Both the position numbers and the translations under genes were made by a program. Shown here piece after piece: positions 9,861 through 18,872 of a DNA stretch of 64,000 bases. The stretch's first letter is position 1. Each line of letters starts with the position of its first letter. Source of the DNA: Marinicella litoralis (GTDB lineage Bacteria > Pseudomonadota > Gammaproteobacteria > Xanthomonadales > Marinicellaceae); NCBI RefSeq assembly GCF_002591915.1, contig NZ_NIHB01000002.1, positions 566,133 through 630,132 of the forward strand, in the 5' to 3' direction. The notes beneath the pieces were generated by a model. That model was not told the origin of the DNA. It did not search any database and was given only the letters and a program-made list of their open reading frames with translations.

Positions 9861-10562
9861 TCAGTCTAAAGACAATGCCGATTTAGATTTATTGCGACGA
9901 TCTCTTTCTTTGTCGCGGTATTCTTTCATACAGCTGTCTTGATCATACATCACACAAGCCAAATAATCAGTGGCTTCAATCAAAGCCGCACGAATCGCTT
10001 TACCCGCTGGGGTTTTCTTGTGCCCGCCCAAAGAACCGCCGAAACCATTGCGTGAAAAACCAACACTCATACCACCACCTTTAGAATGACCTTCTACAGT
10101 TCTGACAAATTCAACTTCACCAGTTGTGGCATTAACCACCCTTAAATCAATGGCCAAATAAGCTTTGCTTTTTTTACCACCCAATGAAATGCCCTTAATG
10201 CTGATACCGCCACCGCCACCTGACGTGTTTTCGTCATAAGCAGCCACATTGCCAGTAATCAGGTATTGAGCGCCAGTGACTTTACCCATTTTGGCTGCTG
10301 AGGATTTTGATACACGTCCAGAGGCACCTAAGTCTTGCTCACCCAAAACACTGTCCAACTTTTGTCTTTCAACCACTTTAAAAGCGCCGGTTGATACCAG
10401 TTCATTGGCCAACATACCACCCAACTCTCTGCCCACATCAGTTTGCCACCAATGGGCTCTGGTTTCGTTGGTGAAATCCAATACCGCTACAACCGCCCGA
10501 TTCTTCGCAAAAACCGATCCCGATACCATCATGGCCGTCATTAAAATCAGTAGTTTTTTCAT
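9861..10562 (-). CDS. Exported CsgG-like protein
   Basis: A 233-residue protein with a signal peptide (residues 1-19, cleavage near VFAKN) and a CsgG/LpoB-type domain: AVVAVLDFTNETRA (about residues 24-37), GRELGGMLANELVSTGAFKVVERQKLDSVLGEQ (about 46-78) and TGAQYLITGNVAAYDE (about 99-114) reproduce the family order. Unlike the curli secretion channel CsgG, it has no lipobox cysteine and no curli genes nearby, so an amyloid-export role is not supported. The middle has a glycine-rich loop (five Gly in a row) and the C terminus is basic. ATG 10562 is used because GGGAGAAGA lies just upstream; the open frame extends five codons further. It is divergent from tyrA, 80 bp away. Confidence 0.75.
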   Translation of the reverse strand: MKKLLILMTAMMVSGSVFAKNRAVVAVLDFTNETRAHWWQTDVGRELGGMLANELVSTGAFKVVERQKLDSVLGEQDLGASGRVSKSSAAKMGKVTGAQYLITGNVAAYDENTSGGGGGISIKGISLGGKKSKAYLAIDLRVVNATTGEVEFVRTVEGHSKGGGMSVGFSRNGFGGSLGGHKKTPAGKAIRAALIEATDYLACVMYDQDSCMKEYRDKERDRRNKSKSALSLD

Positions 10563-10642
10563 ATTCTCTTCTCCCAAATAAATAATTGATTAATAATACA
10601 TATACTGTAACAATCTACTCCTATTTTTGCTGACAATCAATA

Positions 10643-11740
10643 ATGGATACCAAAAAACTTGACCTATTACGCAGAAAATTAGACGAAATTGATGAACAAA
10701 TTATAACGCTTATCGCTGAACGTCAGTTTAATGTGGAACAAATCGGAAATGTGAAGTTGAGCACAAATTCACCGACCAGGGATTATCAACGCGAAAAACA
10801 GGTGATTGATAAAATCAAAAACCATGCATTGATCAAAGGCTTAGATCCAGAGATAGCGCAAAAAATATTTGAACTGGTGATTGAAACTTCACTCAGCAAA
10901 CAAGAAATTCAGAAAGTCAAAGAGTCCAACTACGGTTCAAACAAATCAGCCTTGATCATCGGCGGTAACGGTAAAATGGGCCAATGGTTTGCCCAGTTTT
11001 TGGCTTCACAAAATTTTGATGTACACATCAATGACCTAGAACCACTCAAAGATCAACACAATTTCATTGCTGATTACAGCCGCATTGAACTTAATCATGA
11101 TTACATCATTGTTGCAACACCAATTCAAAAAAGTGCCGAGGTATTGATGCAACTAAGCGAATTAAAACCCACTGGTATCGTCCTGGACATCAGTTCCATC
11201 AAAAGTCCATTGCGATTGCCTTTGCGCCAATTGGCAGACAGTGGCTGTAAAGTGGTGTCCATCCACCCCATGTTTGGCCCAGACATTCAGTTGATGTCAG
11301 GTAAACATGTGATCTTTATTGATATGGGCAATGAAGAAGCGGTCAATCAGGTCAAACAATTGTTTCAACCGACCATGGCAGAACGGATTGACATGAAGTT
11401 TGAAGATCATGACCGCCTCATTGCTTATGTACTTGGTTTGTCCCATGTAGTGAACATTGCTTTCATGACTGTATTGTCTGAGTCTGGCGAAGCTGCCGAC
11501 CTTTTGTCGAAGCTATCCAGTACCACTTTTGATGCCCAATTGGGTATCGCCAATAACGTATCCAATGAGAACCCAAATCTGTATTTCGAGATTCAAAAAC
11601 TCAATCATTACAGTCCCACCACACTCAATGCCTTGTCAGATGCCGTACAAAGAATCATCCAAATGGTTCATCAAGACAACCAAGCCGCTTTTGTTAACAT
11701 CATGTCCCAAGCTAAAAAATACATGAGCCAAAGACCTTGA
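10643..11740 (+). CDS. tyrA: Bifunctional chorismate mutase / prephenate dehydrogenase
   Basis: The T-protein of tyrosine synthesis (365 residues; 373 in E. coli). Residues 1-90 are an AroQ-type chorismate mutase: LLRRKLDEIDEQIITLIAERQ with the conserved Arg, then a KxxxR-type RDYQREKQV segment. From about residue 100 there is a Rossmann domain opening with ALIIGGNGKMGQWFAQFL, and then the prephenate dehydrogenase helical domain with SIHPMFGPD, a conserved His, and DHDRLIAYVLGLSHV. It converts chorismate to prephenate and then oxidatively decarboxylates it to 4-hydroxyphenylpyruvate with NAD+, in the cytoplasm. The gene stands alone; no aroF-like partner and no Tyr-rich leader peptide is visible. 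Confidence 0.95.
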   Translation: MDTKKLDLLRRKLDEIDEQIITLIAERQFNVEQIGNVKLSTNSPTRDYQREKQVIDKIKNHALIKGLDPEIAQKIFELVIETSLSKQEIQKVKESNYGSNKSALIIGGNGKMGQWFAQFLASQNFDVHINDLEPLKDQHNFIADYSRIELNHDYIIVATPIQKSAEVLMQLSELKPTGIVLDISSIKSPLRLPLRQLADSGCKVVSIHPMFGPDIQLMSGKHVIFIDMGNEEAVNQVKQLFQPTMAERIDMKFEDHDRLIAYVLGLSHVVNIAFMTVLSESGEAADLLSKLSSTTFDAQLGIANNVSNENPNLYFEIQKLNHYSPTTLNALSDAVQRIIQMVHQDNQAAFVNIMSQAKKYMSQRP

Positions 11741-11913
11741 CAACAAAAGCTTATAACCTATCAACGATGCGCATCGAAAAGAGTTACAAATACAGCCAAA
11801 GAATTATAAATTGTTATTGATAATCACTTTCATCGTCACGATATAAAGGTTGAGTATAACAACTAAAAATTGCTATAATAATTGAATTGAAAAAACGTAC
11901 TGAGGTAATAAAT

Positions 11914-12690
11914 ATGAATTTTAAAGGAATGAAATCTTCGAACCCCGCCATGAGCAAATTCGAACAACAATCCATGAGTTTAGGTCCTGTGGATGAATTG
12001 ATTGTTGATGACTCGCAGCGCATGACCGTCAATGGCACCATCAACAAAACAGGCATCCTGTTAATGATTGTCGTGGCCGTCAGTGCCTGGTCATGGAATA
12101 CCATGTTGTCTAATCCCAGTCTGGGTTATGGCTTAGCCATCGGTGGCATGATTGGCGCCATAATTGCCAGCTTGGTGGTTTCATTTAAGCCACACACAGC
12201 ACCGATTGGCGCGCCCATTGTTGCAGCACTTGAAGGTTTATTTGTGGGTGCCATTTCTGCAATTTTTGAAATGCGCTATCCTGGTTTAGTGGTTCAAGCC
12301 CTGGGCTTGACTGTGGCTGTGATGTTCTCCATGCTGTTTGCTTACCGCACAGGGTTAATCAGAGTGACTGAAACATTCAAGAAAGTGATGATTTTTGCTA
12401 TTTCTGGCATCATGCTGTTTTATGTCGCCAGTTTTATTTTGAGCTTTTTTGGCGCAGCCCCCAGTTATTTTGAAATGGGCAACAACAGCTGGTTCAACAT
12501 TGGTTTGAATTTAGTCATAGTAGGCGTTGCAGCCTTGAGTTTGGTTCTTGATTTTGACTTCATTGAACGAGCCTCGGAACAAAACACACCTAAATTCATG
12601 GAATGGTATGGTGCCTTTGGCCTGATGGTGACACTGGTTTGGTTGTATATTGAATTGTTGCGTTTATTGGCCAGATTCCAAGACGATTAA
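11914..12690 (+). CDS. Bax inhibitor-1 / YccA-like membrane protein
   Basis: A 258-residue integral membrane protein of the BI-1-like group with a hydrophilic N terminus (the PF12811 type). Residues 1-45 are polar and begin with FKGMKSSNPAMSKF, typical of this branch. Seven hydrophobic segments follow, with the characteristic PIVAALEGLFVGAISAIFE (after two helices) and late DFDFIERASEQNTPKFMEWYGAFGLMV (acidic pair near the last helix). In other systems BI-1 relatives are pH-sensitive calcium leak channels, but bacterial function is mostly unknown. ATG 11914 has TGAGGT 8 nt upstream; an in-frame start at 11887 lacks a site. It is followed 8 bp later by a GNAT gene, so it may lead a three-gene operon. 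Confidence 0.88.
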   Translation: MNFKGMKSSNPAMSKFEQQSMSLGPVDELIVDDSQRMTVNGTINKTGILLMIVVAVSAWSWNTMLSNPSLGYGLAIGGMIGAIIASLVVSFKPHTAPIGAPIVAALEGLFVGAISAIFEMRYPGLVVQALGLTVAVMFSMLFAYRTGLIRVTETFKKVMIFAISGIMLFYVASFILSFFGAAPSYFEMGNNSWFNIGLNLVIVGVAALSLVLDFDFIERASEQNTPKFMEWYGAFGLMVTLVWLYIELLRLLARFQDD

Positions 12691-12698
12691 GCCACCCA

Positions 12699-13181
12699 AT
12701 GAAAATAGACATCATTCAAATTGATTACAACAACCCACAACATGCACACCACATGATTGAGTTGTTGGACTGCTACGCCACTGACCCCATGGGCGGTGGA
12801 GTGGCTTTGAGTGATTACACCGCACAAAACTTGGTTCCTGAGTTGGCCAAAAGAAATGACGCATTCAGCTTGATTGCTTATGTTGATGGTCAACCCGCAG
12901 GACTGACCAATTGTTTTGAAGGTTTTTCTACCTTTGCCTGCAAACCACTGATCAATATCCATGATGTGGTGGTGGCTAGTGAATACAGGCGTCTGGGTAT
13001 CAGTCGAATGATGTTTGACCGGGTTGAACAAATTGCCAAAAGAAAAGCTTGTTGTAAACTGACTTTGGAAGTTTTAGAAGGCAATTCAATTGCACAATCA
13101 GCCTATGAACAATACGGCTTCAACCAATATAAATTAGATGACAGCATTGGTGCTGCAATGTTTTGGGAAAAAAAATTATGA
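12699..13181 (+). CDS. GNAT family N-acetyltransferase
   Basis: A 160-residue GCN5-related acetyltransferase. The acetyl-CoA-binding motif A is visible as VVVASEYRRLGISRMMFDRVEQIA (about residues 90-113, with the R-x-x-G-x-[AS]-type RRLGIS), preceded by the substrate-side beta-strand segment and followed by TLEVLEGNSIAQSAYEQYGF, the usual motif B. The N-terminal half, with a HHMIELLDCYATDPMGGG segment, resembles a subgroup of unknown substrate. It lies 8 bp after the BI-1-like gene and overlaps the lipoprotein gene by the four bases ATGA (13178-13181), so it is translated with both neighbours. Confidence 0.85.
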   Translation: MKIDIIQIDYNNPQHAHHMIELLDCYATDPMGGGVALSDYTAQNLVPELAKRNDAFSLIAYVDGQPAGLTNCFEGFSTFACKPLINIHDVVVASEYRRLGISRMMFDRVEQIAKRKACCKLTLEVLEGNSIAQSAYEQYGFNQYKLDDSIGAAMFWEKKL

Positions 13182-13717
13182 AAACCACTTTGATTTGTTT
13201 GATGGCCTTATTAACCATGGCCTGTCAAAACCAAAACAATGAGAGCAAGTCTGCTCAAAATACTACCAAAGCCTGTACCAAAGATTTAAAAATATGTGAA
13301 AACGGACAATCGGTTGGCCGTGATCCAAGCAATCAATGTGCGTTTTTTGAATGTCCAGATATAAAAATGGATGGATGTGCTGAAGACATGAAACAATGTG
13401 CAGATGGCTCATTCGTTTACCGTGACCAAGAACAACAATGCCACTTCAAAGCCTGTCCAGAAGACAAAGCTGACAACCAAGCTGCGAAAAAACCAATGGC
13501 CTGCACCAAGGATTTAAAAGTTTGTGAAAATGGTCGCTCAGTGGGAAGAGATCCTTATAATCAATGTGAGTTCCCTGCTTGCGGACAACCCAAGAAAGAG
13601 CCCATGATGTGTACCCAAGAAGTCAAAATGTGTGCTGATGGAAGCTACGTGGGTAGAGATTCCTATAACAATTGTGCTTTCAGCCCATGTCCCGAAGGTG
13701 AATCCAACTTAAATTAA
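13178..13717 (+). CDS. Lipoprotein with four tandem cysteine-spaced repeats
   Basis: A 179-residue predicted lipoprotein. The lipobox is LTMAC at residues 12-16. The mature part is four copies of a 27-residue unit with the exact cysteine spacing C-x6-C-x13-C-x4-C, around a core DGS/NG-x-x-V-G-RD-x-x-N-x-C motif. Copies 1 and 3 are nearly identical (CTKDLK, ENG, SVGRDP), as are 2 and 4 (ADGS), which suggests duplication of a two-unit block. The four cysteines per unit suggest two disulfides in the periplasm or outside the cell. I know this motif only as a recurring unit of unknown role in marine bacterial proteins. Starts at the ATGA overlap with the GNAT gene and overlaps the convergent rnd gene by 9 bp. 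Confidence 0.8.
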   Translation: MKTTLICLMALLTMACQNQNNESKSAQNTTKACTKDLKICENGQSVGRDPSNQCAFFECPDIKMDGCAEDMKQCADGSFVYRDQEQQCHFKACPEDKADNQAAKKPMACTKDLKVCENGRSVGRDPYNQCEFPACGQPKKEPMMCTQEVKMCADGSYVGRDSYNNCAFSPCPEGESNLN

Positions 13718-14764
13718 TGCTTGCCACGTTGGCAGGTCATTCAAATCTCCACCCTCAAAAGCCAGTTTTTTCAATGCCTGAACATTGATAATGACCGATG
13801 GCTCTATATCAAACCTTGCAGCAACTTCTGACAAGCGCAGTTTCATTTCACTCAAATGAGCCCCTTGTTGACTGCTCAGCTTGATTTTCGCCGGTAAATT
13901 TTGCAATGCGCCATTCGCTTGATCGAACATCACTTGAATCAGCTTTTCCCCGTTCAATTTAACAAAATTTGGGTGTAAACCTAAGTGGAATAAATCACTG
14001 TATGTTTTAACCTTACGAATGACTTCAACAATTTGTTTCGGATTCAAAATCCAGTTTCGCGGTTTGTTTCTCGATTTGGCCAATTGATCGCGCCAATTCA
14101 ATATCAACCATAATTTTTTTGACTCCTCATGATTAAGTCGTTCTGACTTAACCATTTTCTGAAACAATTTTTCGCTGTGAATGTCATGATCAATGTTATC
14201 GATCATTTGTTGCATCAATACTGAAAATAAATCATTCAATCCACGTTGATTCATTTTTTCAGTTAATTGCATTTTAAATTCATCCAAATAAATGATGTCT
14301 TCAACCGCATACTGTAATTGTGCATCGCTCAAAGGCCTGGCCAACCAATCTGAACGGCTCATTGCTTTATCCAGCTCAACACCCATCAACTCATTGACCA
14401 AATTCAAATAGGATGTGTGCAATGAATACCCTGACAAAGCGGCAGCCACTTGGGTATCAAAGACCCGTTGCGGTTTTTGTTGAGTGACTTGATGCCACAA
14501 TTCCAAATCCTCCGAACCCGAATGCAAAACCAAACCTTGAATGGGCTTCATTACGATATTGGCAATGTCTGGAATGGCAATATCAACCAAATAAACCAAT
14601 CCATCACAATTGATTTGTAACAAAGCTGGATTTAAATAGAATGTCCGACTGCGTTCAAACTCGGTATCAATGGCATAATCGGCACCTTGGTCGATCAATG
14701 CGGCTAAATTAAATGCTGCATCAGTGTCATCAACCCATATAAAATTTGATAAAATCTTGTCCAT
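13709..14764 (-). CDS. rnd: Ribonuclease D
   Basis: 3'-to-5' exoribonuclease used in tRNA 3' maturation (351 residues). The DEDD nuclease domain shows motif I DTEFERSRTF (about residues 33-42), motif II HSGSEDLELW (about 80-89), and motif III YAVEDIIYLDEFK (about 163-175, with the conserved Tyr-x3-Asp). Two HRDC-type helical domains follow. The 1056-bp frame from ATG 14764 aligns at its start with E. coli RNase D; the open frame extends 40 codons further, but that stretch lies inside the opposing nucleotidase gene. The start codon overlaps the start codon of that divergent gene on the other strand. Confidence 0.93.
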   Translation of the reverse strand: MDKILSNFIWVDDTDAAFNLAALIDQGADYAIDTEFERSRTFYLNPALLQINCDGLVYLVDIAIPDIANIVMKPIQGLVLHSGSEDLELWHQVTQQKPQRVFDTQVAAALSGYSLHTSYLNLVNELMGVELDKAMSRSDWLARPLSDAQLQYAVEDIIYLDEFKMQLTEKMNQRGLNDLFSVLMQQMIDNIDHDIHSEKLFQKMVKSERLNHEESKKLWLILNWRDQLAKSRNKPRNWILNPKQIVEVIRKVKTYSDLFHLGLHPNFVKLNGEKLIQVMFDQANGALQNLPAKIKLSSQQGAHLSEMKLRLSEVAARFDIEPSVIINVQALKKLAFEGGDLNDLPTWQALI

Positions 14765-16376
14765 GAAAAATCGTTTATTCACATTATTAATATTTGCCAT
14801 TGTATGTTCTGCCTGCCAACATGCAACAAAAAATCCATCTACAGCCAAAACCACATCAAGCCAACTGGCCATCATTTCCATCAATGACGTCTATCGAATC
14901 AATGGCATTGACAATGGTGAAACCGGCGGATTGGCCAGGGTCAGAGCACTGCGAAAACAATTAGAAGCGCGATATGAACACGTGCTGTTTTTACATGCAG
15001 GCGACTTCCTGCACCCTTCTTTTATCAGCAAACAAGACAATGGCAGCGCCATGATTCAAACCTTGAACATGATGGATGGCGAACTGGGTCAATTTGACCA
15101 CAATATGTTGGTCACATGGGGCAATCATGAATTTGATAAAGGCCGCATGAAACATGTGTCAGTGATGAACCAAATATTGGCCCAATCAGAGTTCAATTGG
15201 ATCGGTAGCAACATACAATGGCAAGCCAACAGCATCCAATCTGAAAAAATGAAAACCCATCAAATTATGACCATGGGCGACATCAAAGTGGGTGTTTTTT
15301 CATTCACCACCGGCATGGCACATCCAGAATACATAGATAGTTTTGAAGACTATAAATCCACAGCTGAAAAGTATGTTCCTTATCTGCGAGATCAAGGCGT
15401 TGATTTGGTGATTGGTTTAACCCACCAATGGTTACAAGATGATTTGGCCATGATGGAATTACCTGAAGCAATCCGTCCAGACATCATATTTGGCGGCCAT
15501 GAACATTATGTTCAAACGGCACAAGTGAATGATCGTTGGGTTCTTAAGGCCGATGCCGATGGCGCTTCGGCCATAGTTGCTGAAATCACCTTTGAAAACG
15601 GCCGCCATCATGTCTCGCCACAAGTCATTCAATTGGATGCTGCGTTTGCACCGGATCCTGCCACCCTGCTTATGACTCAACAGCTGAGTGAAGCCAACGA
15701 CATACAATATTGTGCCAAGCAAGGAATGAACGATGATTGTTTGACCCAGGTATTAGGTACCACTAAAAATAAATTGATGGCAGAAGAAACTGAGATTCGA
15801 CGATTTGAAACCAACTTAGGTAACGCCTTGGCAGACATGGTGCTACAAGAATTTGCTTCCTGTGAAGCTGATGTGGTGTTGTTAAATTCAGGTTCTATCA
15901 GGTTAAACCAAAACATCCCTGCAGGTGCTGCCATCACGGTTAAGCATTTAGAGGAAATGTTCCCATACCCAAGTGATTTGCGTTTGATTGAGTTTGATCG
16001 GAGTTCGTTTGCAGCAGTCTTAAATCACAGCATATCAAGTTGGACGGCCAATGGTCATTGGTTACAAATTGCTGGGTTTGTCTTTATCCATAACCCAGAA
16101 GAACAATCCGTTTCACATGTACACCTCAACAACGAAAAAGATTACCCGATTACTGAACAGCAAAAAATTCGCGCCGTGGTGCCCTATTATTTAATCTCTG
16201 ACGACACCGACCACGATGGCTTTACCATGCTCAATGAAACCATGTTGGTTGATTGTGAAGTCAACGGTGCCCAAGTTAAAGCCTTGTTCAGTGATTTGTT
16301 AAAATCTCAGCAACAAGCACTGAATGCAAATCGAGATTATAGAATTTGTAATACAGTCAGGGATTCATGCCAGTAA
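14763..16376 (+). CDS. Lipoprotein 5'-nucleotidase / metallophosphatase
   Basis: A 537-residue exported enzyme of the UshA/5'-nucleotidase family. Residues 1-18 are a lipoprotein signal with Cys18 after CSA. The calcineurin-like metallophosphatase domain starts at about residue 35 with ISINDVYRI (where UshA has a NDxHG motif, the His is replaced by Tyr), then HAGDFLHPS, VTWGNHEFDKGR (residues 117-128) and a late GGHEH metal site. The C-terminal half is the 5'-nucleotidase domain with ETNLGNALADMVL and LLNSGSIRLN. It probably dephosphorylates nucleotides outside the cytoplasm. It overlaps the next gene by 10 bp. The Asn-Asp-Val-Tyr variant is known in some members of the family. Confidence 0.85.
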   Translation: MKNRLFTLLIFAIVCSACQHATKNPSTAKTTSSQLAIISINDVYRINGIDNGETGGLARVRALRKQLEARYEHVLFLHAGDFLHPSFISKQDNGSAMIQTLNMMDGELGQFDHNMLVTWGNHEFDKGRMKHVSVMNQILAQSEFNWIGSNIQWQANSIQSEKMKTHQIMTMGDIKVGVFSFTTGMAHPEYIDSFEDYKSTAEKYVPYLRDQGVDLVIGLTHQWLQDDLAMMELPEAIRPDIIFGGHEHYVQTAQVNDRWVLKADADGASAIVAEITFENGRHHVSPQVIQLDAAFAPDPATLLMTQQLSEANDIQYCAKQGMNDDCLTQVLGTTKNKLMAEETEIRRFETNLGNALADMVLQEFASCEADVVLLNSGSIRLNQNIPAGAAITVKHLEEMFPYPSDLRLIEFDRSSFAAVLNHSISSWTANGHWLQIAGFVFIHNPEEQSVSHVHLNNEKDYPITEQQKIRAVVPYYLISDDTDHDGFTMLNETMLVDCEVNGAQVKALFSDLLKSQQQALNANRDYRICNTVRDSCQ

Positions 16377-18250
16377 TATCCATCAAAGAAACTGCGATGC
16401 TGATTCTGGGTTTTGGACTGGTATACAGCTTGTATTACCTGCGGACACATGATGCCATTTTTGAAGCCCCGGTACCTCTGGTAAGCTCCAACGCTGCTGA
16501 AAACCTCAATACTGCGATTGCCATTCAACCAGAAGCCAAGGTGCTGCCTCAAGCCGTCAGAGAAGAAGTTCAAATTCCAGATTGGTTGTCCAACAAAAGT
16601 GATTTTGATTTAAGCAACCTGACCATAGATGATCTGTTGGCGTTGGCCAAAATTTCACATGAACAAGACCATGATTTTTTCCCTGAAAACCAAAACACTT
16701 TGGTTTATTTACTGAAAGCCAAGGAACTGGGTATAGATCCAGCTGAAATCGATGAATTACTGACCACCATTCATGCATCTTTGTATGACCAAGCCGAACA
16801 AGCCATCAGAAATTATGACGCCAAAACCCTCACTGCATTGACTGCAAGATTAAAATCTATTGACTCACAAGACCCCAAGATTCAACCTTATACAGACCAA
16901 ATCAGTTTGATTTATACCTTAGAACGGATGCGTGATGAAATTGAAATGCACATTCGTGATGGCCGCTTGTATGAAGATGATCAAAATGATGCCATCCATA
17001 CCCTGATGGTGGCTCAAGAACTCGATGCCGGATTCCAGCCCTTAATTGAATTAAAAACAGCACTGATTGAAACAGTCAGCCAAATGGCATTGCGCTCGGC
17101 ACAAGAACTTGATTTTCCAATTGCAGACACATACATCGACATTTTGAATGAAATTGACCCATCCGATACAGTCACCATTGAAACCATCAGTAACATTCAA
17201 AACCAAAAACAAAATCGTTTTGCTTATTTGGATCAACAATTTTACACAGCAATCAACAACCTCAATCTCAAACGTGCTCAAGACATGATAGATGAACTGA
17301 GCGAATTGGAAATTGCCAGCAGTCAAATCAGCGGCTATCAAGCGCTTTACAACAAAACCAAAACCTATGGCCCTTATGACGTCGGCAGCAAATTCAACGA
17401 TTTGTTATCGAATGGCAGCAATGGTCCAACCATGGTGGTTATACCATTAGGAAACTTTTATATGGGCAGTCAAACCGGCCCTAAGCACCAAAGGCCTCGT
17501 CACTTGGTTGATATCAAATATGGTTTCGCTGTCAGTCAAACAGAAATAACAGTGGGTCAATTCAAACAGTTCATAGAAAACACTGGTTACCAAACCACCG
17601 CAGAAAAAAACAACAGAGCCAAAATTTATGATGAACGTACAGGCCGCTTCAAAGAAAAGTTCAACATCAATTGGCGACACAATTATATAGGCAAAAATGC
17701 CGATAAAAACTTACCAGTCATCCATGTTTCGTGGGAAGACGCCCGTGCTTATTCGGCTTGGCTAAATGCCAGCAGCAAAGAAGGGTATCGCCTGCTGACT
17801 GAAAGTGAATTTGAATACATCCTTGGCGCCAGCAGTGAAACCACCTACCCCTGGGGCAATGAACAACCGACCCAAGTCTGGGGTAACTTTTCCGGCGCAA
17901 AAGATAAATTCAAAAAAAGCCGCATCCGGTGGCGCGAAGGCTTTGCTGATTATGAAGATGGGTATTGGGGACCTGCACCTGTCGGCTCTTTCATTCAATC
18001 CCTGTTGGGGTTAAATGATTTGAGTGGAAATGTCATGGAATGGGTTGAAGACTGTTGGCATGACTCATACACCCGAGCACCCAATGACGGATCCGAGTGG
18101 GTCAACAGGGGCTGTGAAAGTCGCGTTATCAGGGGAGGCAATTGGGCCAGTGCCATTGATGAATATGAAATTCATCATCGAGTCAAAGCCGCTTCAACAT
18201 TGACTGACCCCAGATTAGGTTTTAGGGTCGCCAAGACGCTTGCATTCTGA
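16367..18250 (+). CDS. Membrane-anchored SUMF1-fold (formylglycine-generating-enzyme-like) protein
   Basis: A 627-residue protein. Residues 8-26 are a single membrane helix near the N terminus, followed by a helical region of about 330 residues with many Gln, Asn and Asp, and then a C-terminal SUMF1 domain (about 350-625). The SUMF1 motifs are present: VVIPLGNFYMGSQTG, SQTEITVGQFKQFI, PVIHVSWEDARAYSAWLN, YPWGNE, LSGNVMEWVEDCW, VIRGGNWAS and RLGFRVAK. The two catalytic cysteines that formylglycine-generating enzymes carry after the RGG motif are absent here (NWASAIDEYEIHHRVKA). It probably faces the periplasm, and is a relative of the noncatalytic or iron-enzyme branch rather than a sulfatase activator. 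It starts inside the nucleotidase gene (10-bp overlap), so the two are translationally coupled. Confidence 0.82.
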   Translation: MPVISIKETAMLILGFGLVYSLYYLRTHDAIFEAPVPLVSSNAAENLNTAIAIQPEAKVLPQAVREEVQIPDWLSNKSDFDLSNLTIDDLLALAKISHEQDHDFFPENQNTLVYLLKAKELGIDPAEIDELLTTIHASLYDQAEQAIRNYDAKTLTALTARLKSIDSQDPKIQPYTDQISLIYTLERMRDEIEMHIRDGRLYEDDQNDAIHTLMVAQELDAGFQPLIELKTALIETVSQMALRSAQELDFPIADTYIDILNEIDPSDTVTIETISNIQNQKQNRFAYLDQQFYTAINNLNLKRAQDMIDELSELEIASSQISGYQALYNKTKTYGPYDVGSKFNDLLSNGSNGPTMVVIPLGNFYMGSQTGPKHQRPRHLVDIKYGFAVSQTEITVGQFKQFIENTGYQTTAEKNNRAKIYDERTGRFKEKFNINWRHNYIGKNADKNLPVIHVSWEDARAYSAWLNASSKEGYRLLTESEFEYILGASSETTYPWGNEQPTQVWGNFSGAKDKFKKSRIRWREGFADYEDGYWGPAPVGSFIQSLLGLNDLSGNVMEWVEDCWHDSYTRAPNDGSEWVNRGCESRVIRGGNWASAIDEYEIHHRVKAASTLTDPRLGFRVAKTLAF

Positions 18251-18338
18251 TTTATATATCATTACAACACAATCATTCTATTTTACATTTATAAGTGGAT
18301 TCTTTAAAATAGAATTTTAAACAAAGAAACGGTCAATT

Positions 18339-18806
18339 ATGAGTATTAATACAGGAATCAACACAGAGAACAGAGCAGTGATAGTAGATGGTTTAAGTCG
18401 TTTACTGGCTGATACCTACACACTGTACCTTAAAACCCACAATTACCATTGGAATGTAACAGGACCTATGTTTACGTCATTGCATGCCTTATTCGAGGAA
18501 CAGTACAACGCTTTGGCCTTGGCTGTCGATGTGATTGCTGAACGAATCAGGGCCTTGGGAGAATTTGCACCCGGTTCTTACCAGGCTTATGCCAAATTAA
18601 CCGCAATCAAAGAAGAAACCGATGTGCCCAATGCTGAAAACATGTTGAAAAACTTGTTAGACTCACATGAAATCATCATCAGGCATGCCAGAGAGTTGTT
18701 ACAGACCACTTCCATTGAAACCGATGAGGTGACTTCTGATTTGCTGACGCAACGCATGGAATTTCATGAAAAAAATGCATGGATGATGCGATCTTTACTC
18801 GGATAA
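18339..18806 (+). CDS. dps: Dps-family ferritin-like DNA-protection protein
   Basis: A 155-residue member of the Dps/bacterioferritin-like family that stores iron and protects DNA during starvation and oxidative stress. The dinuclear iron site at the dimer interface is visible: NYHWNVTGPMFTSLHALFEEQYNALALAVDVIAERIRALG (about residues 30-69, with His, then Asp and Glu of the ferroxidase centre). Helices C and D follow with HEIIIRHARELL and HEKNAWMMRSLL. The protein lacks the long basic N-terminal tail that some Dps proteins use to bind DNA. Monocistronic, with a terminator directly downstream; no OxyR or Fur site was identified by eye. Confidence 0.93.
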   Translation: MSINTGINTENRAVIVDGLSRLLADTYTLYLKTHNYHWNVTGPMFTSLHALFEEQYNALALAVDVIAERIRALGEFAPGSYQAYAKLTAIKEETDVPNAENMLKNLLDSHEIIIRHARELLQTTSIETDEVTSDLLTQRMEFHEKNAWMMRSLLG

Positions 18807-18828
18807 TCCTGTTAAAGATTATTTTTTT

Positions 18829-18858
18829 AAAAGCCAGTTTATCAACTGGCTTTTTTTG
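18829..18858 (+). terminator. Rho-independent terminator after dps
   Basis: AAAGCCAGTT and AACTGGCTTT close a four-base loop, followed by seven T residues. It lies 23 bp after the dps stop and just before the 3' end of the convergent HPF-like gene, for which the A-run on the left side could also serve. Confidence 0.9.
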
Positions 18859-18872
18859 AATTTAAAATATAT

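Noticed and set aside
9861-10562. A curli secretion gene (csgG)
   Set aside because: No lipobox cysteine and no curli genes nearby; only the fold is shared.
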